From: CAADGL01 sp964643885
Lineage (GTDB): Bacteria > Planctomycetota > Phycisphaerae > UBA1845 > Fen-1342
Direction: 5' to 3'
Length of the DNA: 49,506 bases
Assembly (NCBI GenBank): GCA_964643885.1
Contig: CAZXUI010000027.1
Span: 1 to 49,506 of the forward strand
In this document: piece after piece, positions 43,725 through 49,506 of the stretch
Layout: every line of letters starts with the position of its first letter
How positions within the stretch are numbered: position 1 is the stretch's first letter
Position numbers and translations under genes: made by a program
Notes under the pieces: generated by a model
Database searches by the model: none
What the model was told of the DNA's origin: nothing
The model's input: only the letters and a program-made list of their open reading frames with translations

Positions 43725-44052
43725 GGATCCCAAGCCGGAGACCGGTGGCACTGACCGGGTGCACCGCGGTTCTTGAGCTTGCTCGCATCGACATCTCGAC
43801 TGAGAACGGCTCGCTGTTCCCGACACCGGGACCCCTTGGCGGTCGCGAGCACCGCGAACCCCGCACCCAATCCCCTTCTTCGCGCCGAAGGGGCAGCGGG
43901 ACGGTGGCCTCCAGGCCGTCCGGCTGCTGCGTTTGACGGATCACGCGGGCCGCCGGCCGTCCTTCATCGACGGGCCGACGAGAGACCGGCCAGAGGCCGG
44001 TCCCCCAACCACTGCCTCAATCCCTGAGTCCCCCCGCCGGGCGTCGGGCCGT
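43725..44052. other. Intergenic region
   Basis: About 330 bases with one copy of the AGA-loop palindrome (43984-44002) and a half-copy near 43736. No gene is supported; GC is lower than nearby. Confidence 0.5.
43984..44002 (+). repeat. Single copy of the 19 bp AGA-loop palindrome
   Basis: GACCGGCC-AGA-GGCCGGTC followed by CCCCCA, identical in the palindrome to the five copies at 33297-33457. Confidence 0.85.
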
Positions 44053-45480
44053 TTACCCCCCCGCCACCGCCTTGAGCATATGCATGCACACAATCCCCGC
44101 GTACGTGCCGAGCACGTATCCCAGCACCGCCAGCAGCGCCCCAACAGGCGCCAGGGCCGGGTGATAGGCCGCGGCGACGACCGGCGCGCTGGCCGCCCCG
44201 CCGATGTTCGCCTGCGAGCCGACGGCGATCAGAAAGACCGGCGCCTTGATCAGCCAGCCGACCACGAGCAGGACGGTCACATGAACGCTCATCCAGACGA
44301 AGCCCATCAGAATGTAGTACGGCTCCTCGATGATCTTGTTGAAGTCGGCCGAGGCCCCGATGCAGGCGACCAGCAGATAGAGCATCACCGAGCCGATCTT
44401 CGAGGCGCCCGCCCCCTCCAGCCGCCGCACCGCCGTGAACGAAAGCAACACGCCGATCGTCGTGACGAGAATGTACTTCCACGTGCCGGCGTCCAGCGTC
44501 TCGCTCAGAAAGCGGCACAGCGGATAGAGCAGCGCCTGGCCGGCGGGCAGGCCGCCCAGAGCAGCCGGGTTGTCGCGGGCGGCCGCGTCGATGGCGTGCG
44601 CCAGGTCGAGCAGGCTCATGCCGGCGACGGCCTCCGCCCCGCCGGCGACGTGTGCGGCCACGTCGCGCACGACGCCACTGGTGGCCGCGAAGATGCGGCT
44701 ACCGAGCTCCGCGCTGATCCAGCTCGCGCCGAAGCCCAGCGCGACGATCATCATCAGGTCGCCCAGGCCGGGGATGCGGGCGACGCGGGCGTGGTATTCG
44801 CTCAGCCGCCGCTCCAGCTCGCGGATCGCGCTGGCGTCGGCGCCGGTGCGGCGGTCGATATCGTGCTGGCGGCCGGCCGCGAAGAGCAGCACGCCCATCC
44901 AGATCGAGGCGACGAAGACATCGGGCACGACCATCATCGCCATCATGGTCGGCGACGCGCCGGCGATATCGCCGAGGGCGATGAAGTTGGCCCCGCCGCC
45001 GATCCAGCTTCCGGCCAGGGCGGTCATGCCCTGCCAGGCGTCTGGCGGGAGCACGCCGCGGCAGATCCACAGCGCCAGCGGGCCGCCGAGGACGACGCCG
45101 GCCGTCCCGGCCAGCATCATGATCAGGGCCTTGGGGCCGAGCCGGAGGATGGCGGGCACGTCGAGGGCCAGGATGAGCAGGAGCAGTGCGGCCGGCAGGA
45201 CGTGGTTGCGGATCCAAGCGTAGAGCGGCGACTCCGCGGGCAGCACGCCGGCGGTGGTGAGCGTGGTGGGGACGAAGTAGCAGAAGACGAGCATGGGGAC
45301 GATGCGGAAGAAGCGGGCGCCGGCCCGCGTCTGGCCGAGTCCGAAGATGGCGGCGAGGACGGCGAGCAGGAAGGCGAGAATGCCGGCGGGGCTGCTGACG
45401 ATGGCTTCGCGCGGGGAGCCGCCCGTCTCGCCGGCCAGCGCGAGCAGCGGCGCGAATGGGGCTGGATCGGCCGCGAACAT
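44053..45480 (-). CDS. DUF819 family membrane protein
   Basis: 475 residues with about twelve membrane segments. The family signature is seen in AGSWIGGGANFIALG (Gly-rich motif) and its inverted counterpart VGSQANIGGAASAPVVAAAY, giving two related halves as in other secondary transporters; FCYFVPTTLTTAGVLP and YLLVACIGASADF are also family-like. A soluble loop of about 40 residues (HDIDRRTGADASAIRELERR) joins the halves. The substrate is unknown; DUF819 (YjcL) members are proposed carriers. TATCCT lies 8 nt upstream of the ATG with no Shine-Dalgarno sequence. Confidence 0.87.
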   Translation of the reverse strand: MFAADPAPFAPLLALAGETGGSPREAIVSSPAGILAFLLAVLAAIFGLGQTRAGARFFRIVPMLVFCYFVPTTLTTAGVLPAESPLYAWIRNHVLPAALLLLILALDVPAILRLGPKALIMMLAGTAGVVLGGPLALWICRGVLPPDAWQGMTALAGSWIGGGANFIALGDIAGASPTMMAMMVVPDVFVASIWMGVLLFAAGRQHDIDRRTGADASAIRELERRLSEYHARVARIPGLGDLMMIVALGFGASWISAELGSRIFAATSGVVRDVAAHVAGGAEAVAGMSLLDLAHAIDAAARDNPAALGGLPAGQALLYPLCRFLSETLDAGTWKYILVTTIGVLLSFTAVRRLEGAGASKIGSVMLYLLVACIGASADFNKIIEEPYYILMGFVWMSVHVTVLLVVGWLIKAPVFLIAVGSQANIGGAASAPVVAAAYHPALAPVGALLAVLGYVLGTYAGIVCMHMLKAVAGG

Positions 45481-45552
45481 GGGGCCGCAGGATACACGAA
45501 ATGAAGGCTCGTGGCCGGGGTGAGGGGAGGCGGTGGGCGCGGCACCCGGGCG

Positions 45553-45625
45553 TCAGAACCCCGTGCGCCAAGCACGGGGTCTCTTGGAGGCCGTATGGCC
45601 CGCCGCTTGGCGCGGCGGGTTCTGA
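45553..45625. repeat. Three-stem branched inverted repeat between desaturase and DUF819 genes
   Basis: An outer stem TCAGAACCC (45553-45561) / GGGTTCTGA (45617-45625) encloses two inner hairpins: CCCCGTGC (45559-45566) / GCACGGGG (45572-45579), loop GCCAA, and CCCGCCGC (45599-45606) / GCGGCGGG (45612-45619), loop TTGGC. The stems share end bases, so they exclude each other partly or form a compact junction. No T-run follows. Confidence 0.6.
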
Positions 45626-45631
45626 TGGAAA

Positions 45632-46489
<858 letters not shown>

Positions 46490-46892
46490 AGATGCTCCTA
46501 TAGGAGCGCTCGCGGCGCTCCGCTGCCGGCCCGAGAGGCCGGCGAGAACAGGGACCGGCCCGGCGGCCGGTCGAGACACACAATCCGCCGCGGCGTCCTG
46601 GCTGCCGAAACGGGGAGGCAGGGTACGCTGGTCGGGAGGTCTTCCGCGGCGGCATCGGCCGGGCCTGACCGCTTTCGGGCTGCGGCGGCCGTCGCGGGCG
46701 ACGCATATCCTATCGACTCCGGCCGCGATGTGGGATCGGCGCGGCGGAAAAATCGCGTCTGGCGGCCCGTGGGCTGGATTGTCAGCGAGGCGCCGGCCGG
46801 CGGCGGCGGTTTGCCGGCCGCAGCCATCGGAACTATCCTCCGACGAGGCGTGTTGCTGGTAGCTACTGGACGCGTGCGAGAGGAGAAACGAG
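46490..46892. other. Divergent intergenic region with hairpin repeats
   Basis: About 400 bases holding the 14 bp palindrome, a hairpin GCCGGCC/GGCCGGC near 46525 and GACCGGCC-CGGC-GGCCGGTC (46553-46572), a four-base-loop relative of the AGA-loop palindrome. No gene is supported and no clear promoter for the reductase is seen. Confidence 0.55.
46494..46507. promoter_or_regulatory. Perfect 14 bp palindrome containing the desaturase ribosome binding site
   Basis: GCTCCTATAGGAGC; the minus-strand AGGAG is the Shine-Dalgarno sequence for the GTG at 46489, and TATAGG could also act as a -10. It could be an operator or an RNA hairpin. Confidence 0.5.
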
Positions 46893-47888
46893 ATGGAATT
46901 CCGGCATCTGGGTTCGTCGGGGCTGCGGGTCTCGGCGCTGTCGTTCGGATCGTGGGTGACGTTCGGCGACCAGGTCGACGAGGAAGTGCCCTACGCGTGC
47001 ATGAAGGCGTCGCTGGACGCGGGGGTGAATTTCTTCGACAACGCGGAGGCGTACGCCCGCGGGCAGTCGGAGACGATGATGGGCAAGGTGCTGCGCAAGG
47101 GCGGCTGGAAGCGCAGCGACCTGGTGATCTCGACGAAGATCTTCTGGGGCGGCGAGGGGCCGAACGACCAGGGCCTGAGCGCCAAACACATCCGCGAGGG
47201 GACGGACGCGGCCCTCAAGCGGCTTCAGCTCGATTACGTGGACCTGATCTTCTGTCACCGGCCGGACCTGCACACGCCGATCGAGGAGACAGTGCGGGCG
47301 ATGTCGCTGGTGATCCAGCAGGGCAAGGCGCTCTATTGGGGGACGAGCGAGTGGAGCGGGGAGCAGATCCGCCACGCGTATGAGATCGCGCGGCGCGAGC
47401 ATCTCGTGCCGCCGACGATGGAGCAGCCGCAGTACAACATGTTCGTGCGCGAGCGGGTGGAGCGCGAGTATGCGCGGCTCTATCGCGACGTTGGGCTGGG
47501 GACGACGATCTGGAGCCCGCTGGCCAGCGGGCTGCTGACGGGCAAGTACAACGACGGCATTCCGGCCGGCAGCCGGCTGTCGCTGGCGGGCTACGACTGG
47601 CTGCGTGAGATGGTGCTGAACGAGGAGGGCAAGCGGCGGATCGAGAAAGTCAAGCGGCTGGCGCCGCTGGCGTCGGAGCTGGGGTGCACGCTGGCGCAGC
47701 TTGCGATCGCCTGGTGCCTGAAGAACCCGAATGTGAGCACGGTGATCACGGGGGCGTCGCGGCCTGGGCAGGTGACGGAGAACATGAAGTCGCTGGAGGT
47801 CGCGGCGCGGCTGACGCCGGAGGTGATGGAGAAGATCGAGGGGGTGCTGCGGAACAAGCCCGAGCCGGAGAAGGACTGGCGCCGGTAG
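46893..47888 (+). CDS. Aldo/keto reductase (Kv-beta/YghZ-like)
   Basis: 331 residues; GAGAGGAG lies about 8 nt before the ATG. NADPH-dependent carbonyl reductase of the TIM-barrel AKR superfamily. The catalytic tetrad is visible: Asp and Tyr in NFFDNAEAYARGQSE, Lys in STKIFWGG, His in IFCHRPD. STKIFWGGEGPNDQGLSAKH and IWSPLASGLLTGKYNDGIP are typical of the AKR6 (Kv-beta subunit-like) group. The substrate is unknown. Confidence 0.92.
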   Translation: MEFRHLGSSGLRVSALSFGSWVTFGDQVDEEVPYACMKASLDAGVNFFDNAEAYARGQSETMMGKVLRKGGWKRSDLVISTKIFWGGEGPNDQGLSAKHIREGTDAALKRLQLDYVDLIFCHRPDLHTPIEETVRAMSLVIQQGKALYWGTSEWSGEQIRHAYEIARREHLVPPTMEQPQYNMFVRERVEREYARLYRDVGLGTTIWSPLASGLLTGKYNDGIPAGSRLSLAGYDWLREMVLNEEGKRRIEKVKRLAPLASELGCTLAQLAIAWCLKNPNVSTVITGASRPGQVTENMKSLEVAARLTPEVMEKIEGVLRNKPEPEKDWRR

Positions 47889-48121
47889 GACGGTGGCGGC
47901 CGGGGGTGGGGTTTCGCGGGCGTGCTACCTTGGGGAGCGCGGGCGTCTGGCCCGCAATCTGATCGGAGCCGCGGGCGTGAGCGAGCGGGCTGGGGGTGGA
48001 GCGCTTCCCGCATGAGCGACTGATGACATGTTCCTATAATTCGCTACACGTCGTGGTTTCAGGTGTCTGCGGGCCGGCGCGTGGGCGCGGGCAGCGCTGC
48101 CGCCTTCGCCCGCTCCTTCAC

Positions 48122-48252
48122 CAGGCTGTCGAAGAACTCGATCTCGCGCTGTTCGAATACCGAGTTTGCCCATCGAACCCCGGGGGTCAGATGCGACGCC
48201 AGGCGATCGATGGGCTGTCGAAAAACGCCGGCGCGACTTTTTCGACAGCCTG
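48122..48252 (+). mobile_element. MITE-like element, copy 1
   Basis: 131 bp bounded by 15 bp terminal inverted repeats CAGGCTGTCGAAGAA (48122-48136) and TTTTTCGACAGCCTG (48238-48252), 14 of 15 paired. TCAC occurs on both sides (48118-48121 and 48253-48256), a perfect 4 bp target duplication. It has no coding capacity. The ends resemble the GGCTGT-type ends of some DDE insertion sequences (IS1182-like), but no transposase is in the window. Confidence 0.65.
48213..48250. terminator. Bidirectional terminator-like hairpin inside the MITE-like element
   Basis: GGCTGTCGAAAAA (48213-48225) and TTTTTCGACAGCC (48238-48250) form a perfect 13 bp stem with a 12 nt loop that itself contains CGCCGGCG. The A5/T5 ends could stop transcription in either direction; the second copy at 49339-49376 is the same. 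Confidence 0.35.
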
Positions 48253-48320
48253 TCACGGTCGCGGCTCGGAGGATGTGAGCCGGACGGGCGCGCGCGACGG
48301 GGATCTGCGCGCGAAGGCAA

Positions 48321-48343
48321 GGTACGGGCGAGACGCCCGTACC
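48321..48343. repeat. Perfect AGA-loop hairpin, second sequence family
   Basis: GGTACGGGCG-AGA-CGCCCGTACC, 10 bp arms. Partial copies of the right arm follow at about 48363-48375 and 48384-48397, and a full copy lies at 49447-49469. Confidence 0.85.
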
Positions 48344-48461
48344 ACCCGGTTCCATGCGGGCCAGACGCCCGTACCACCCGGCGAGACGCCCGTACCACCC
48401 GGCGCGGCGTGATGACGGCGGAACGCCCGCGCGGAGCGGACGCGCGCGCCACCGGAATGCC

Positions 48462-48467
48462 TATAAT
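48462..48467 (+). promoter_or_regulatory. -10 hexamer of the MOSC gene, 6 nt from the start codon
   Basis: Perfect TATAAT, then CTGCAC, then the ATG at 48474. No Shine-Dalgarno sequence fits in the gap; no -35 consensus is seen. Confidence 0.55.
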
Positions 48468-48473
48468 CTGCAC

Positions 48474-49118
48474 ATGTCTACACACGAACTGATCTCGGTG
48501 AACGTCGGCCGGCCGCGGCAGATCGTGCACGGCGGCAAGATGTTCGAGACGGGCATCCTCAAGTCGCCCGTCGAGGGGCCGGTGCGGCTGGGTTCGCTCG
48601 GGCTGGAGGGAGACGGGCAGGCGGACATGGTGGCGCACGGCGGCCCGTATCGGGCGGCGTATGCGTACACGGTCGAGCATTACGCGTTCTGGCGGGAGGC
48701 GCTGGGGCGGGACTCGTTTCCATACGGCCAGTTCGGCGAGAACCTGACGGTGCGCGGTTTGTTCGAGAACGAGGTCTGCATCGGGGATGTGCTGCGCGTG
48801 GGCGGGGCGCTGGTGCAGGTGTCGCAGCCGCGGGCGCCGTGCTACAAGCTCGAGGCGCGGATGGAAATGAAGGGCTTCGCGCGGGAATTTCTGCGGAGCG
48901 GGCGGATCGGGTTCTATCTGCGCGTGCTGGAGGAGGGCGTCGTGCAGGCGGGGGATGCGATCGAGGTCGTGTCGCGCGACGCGGCGGGGATGACGGTAAT
49001 CGCGGTGGCGAACCTGATGTACTTCGAGAAAGGCGATCGCGAGGGGGCGGCGCGTGCGGCCCGGCTGGAGGCGCTGACGCCGGGCTGGCGGGAGGAGTTC
49101 GAGGTGCGGGCGGGGTGA
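48474..49118 (+). CDS. MOSC domain protein (YiiM-like)
   Basis: 214 residues. The MOSC core covers about residues 20-150: GGKMFETGILKSPVEGPVRL, GDGQADMVAHGGPYRAAYAY, YGQFGENLTVRGLFENEVCI and the conserved Cys near residue 123 in SQPRAPCYKLE, which ligates molybdenum in family members. The C-terminal ~55 residues fit the YiiM 3-alpha domain. YiiM reduces N-hydroxylated compounds using the molybdenum cofactor. moaC is 13 kb away. The gene is bracketed by the two 306 bp repeat copies and has a leaderless-type promoter. Confidence 0.9.
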   Translation: MSTHELISVNVGRPRQIVHGGKMFETGILKSPVEGPVRLGSLGLEGDGQADMVAHGGPYRAAYAYTVEHYAFWREALGRDSFPYGQFGENLTVRGLFENEVCIGDVLRVGGALVQVSQPRAPCYKLEARMEMKGFAREFLRSGRIGFYLRVLEEGVVQAGDAIEVVSRDAAGMTVIAVANLMYFEKGDREGAARAARLEALTPGWREEFEVRAG

Positions 49119-49200
49119 GGGGCGGCGCGTTGCCTGCGCGCGTGGGTCACTAGATCTACCCGTTGTGTGCTATGATCCCCTAAATCAGGTGGATGAGACT

Positions 49201-49506
49201 CGGCGCGTGGGCGCGGGCAGCGCTGCGGCCTTCGCCCGCTCCCTCATCAGGCTGTCGAAGAACTCAATCTCGCGCTGTTCGAATACCGAGTTTGCCCATC
49301 GAACCCCGGGGGTCAGATGCGACGCCAGGCGATCGATGGGCTGTCGAAAAACGCCGGCGCGATTTTTTCGACAGCCTGTCACGCTCGCGGCTCGGAGGAT
49401 GTGAGCCGGACGGGCGCGCGCGACGGGGATCTGCGCGCGAAGGCAAGGTACGGGCGAGACGCCCGTACCACCCAGTTCCATGCGGGCGAGACGCCCGTAC
49501 CACCCA
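49201..49506 (+). repeat. 306 bp direct repeat, copy 2 (reaches window end)
   Basis: Second copy of 48075-48380, starting 82 bases after the MOSC stop codon and still matching at the last base but one. A TATGAT lies 25 bases before it. Confidence 0.95.
49248..49378 (+). mobile_element. MITE-like element, copy 2
   Basis: Same 131 bp element with the same termini as copy 1. The flanking tetramers are TCAT (49244-49247) and TCAC (49379-49382), consistent with one later point change in the left duplication. Because flanks beyond the tetramers are also shared with copy 1, this copy arose by segment duplication, not by a new insertion. Confidence 0.62.

Larger units (their letters stand above)
48075..48380 (+). 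repeat. 306 bp direct repeat, copy 1
   Basis: Aligns without gaps to 49201-49506 with 9 mismatches by eye (about 97% identical). The left boundary is sharp; the right boundary of the pair is limited by the window end. Confidence 0.95.
47889..48473. other. Intergenic region with duplicated repeat and MITE-like element
   Basis: About 585 bases. It contains the hairpin GCGGGC-GTCTG-GCCCGC (47939-47955), TATAAT (48035-48040), the first copy of the 306 bp repeat (48075-48380) with its 131 bp element, and tandem fragments of the GCCCGTACC hairpin to 48400. A 98-residue minus-strand frame here is repeated almost identically at 49185-49481 but is not a supported gene. Confidence 0.7.

Noticed and set aside
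48059..48355. 98-residue minus-strand frame, nearly identical to one at 49185-49481
   Set aside because: Conserved only because the DNA repeat is duplicated; it runs through the MITE-like inverted repeats and has no ribosome binding site.
48075..49506. Composite transposon carrying the MOSC gene
   Set aside because: The repeats contain no transposase and the inserted element sits inside a larger duplicated unit; the MOSC gene has host-like codon use.

Overview
The window is GC-rich, gene-dense chromosomal DNA that reads as a member of the Planctomycetota, probably Phycisphaerae-like. The markers are an LpxC-FabZ fusion protein, a type II secretion pseudopilin with the H-X9-DG C-terminal motif, a DUF1571 protein, a secreted protein ending in paired dockerin-like calcium loops, thrombospondin type 3 style DxDxDG repeats, FG-GAP repeat lipoproteins and many lipobox proteins. 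The lineage call is inference from gene content; no rRNA gene is present. I saw no tRNA, phage, plasmid or CRISPR locus.

Layout. 1-723 is the N-terminal part of a PilB/GspE ATPase running off the left edge. 861-9925 is an envelope cluster on the plus strand: lipoprotein, TPR membrane protein, RluA-family pseudouridine synthase, PBP4-type D-Ala-D-Ala carboxypeptidase, Skp/OmpH chaperone, lpxD, lpxC-fabZ, lpxA and a Gfo/Idh/MocA oxidoreductase overlapping lpxA. 9956-14871 carries a GHL10-type lipoprotein, a small lipoprotein, a double-ACT protein, an alpha/beta hydrolase and a DUF1571 protein. 15075-18483 has infA with a TTG start, a secreted LTxxQ-repeat protein and an Spl-like radical SAM protein. 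18537-25492 (minus) holds rseP, dxr, a WbpM-type NDP-sugar dehydratase and a secreted protein. 25750-33045 holds an FG-GAP lipoprotein, a GT39-like membrane protein with a GGQ release-factor-like protein, and a divergent pseudopilin/cysteine desulfurase pair. 33593-43097 holds rsmE, a secreted two-domain protein, moaC with a D-cysteine desulfhydrase-like enzyme, a VWA protein, a hybrid histidine kinase, a transglutaminase and a dockerin-like secreted protein. 44053-49118 holds a DUF819 transporter, a fatty acid desaturase, an aldo/keto reductase and a MOSC protein.

How the genes work together. The clearest functional unit is outer-envelope biogenesis: lipid A synthesis (lpxD, lpxC-fabZ, lpxA), periplasmic chaperoning (Skp), peptidoglycan trimming (PBP4), surface sugar synthesis (WbpM type) and regulated intramembrane proteolysis (RseP). 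dxr and rseP, often near skp and lpxD in other bacteria, sit here on the opposite strand about 10 kb away. moaC and the MOSC protein touch molybdenum cofactor metabolism; the cysteine desulfurase could supply sulfur.

The intergenic DNA is the most unusual part. It contains several families of short perfect palindromes, often with an AGA loop; a five-copy 35-36 bp palindromic array with a degenerate second array elsewhere; a branched three-stem inverted repeat; and a 306 bp direct duplication flanking the MOSC gene, each copy carrying a 131 bp MITE-like element with terminal inverted repeats and a 4 bp target duplication. Four genes have a TATAAT-like hexamer exactly 6 nt before the start codon, suggesting leaderless transcripts. 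I did not find a convincing new multi-gene defence or metabolic system. The best leads are the repeat/MITE architecture, the leaderless promoters, the GGQ-HTH protein and the lpxA-linked oxidoreductase.
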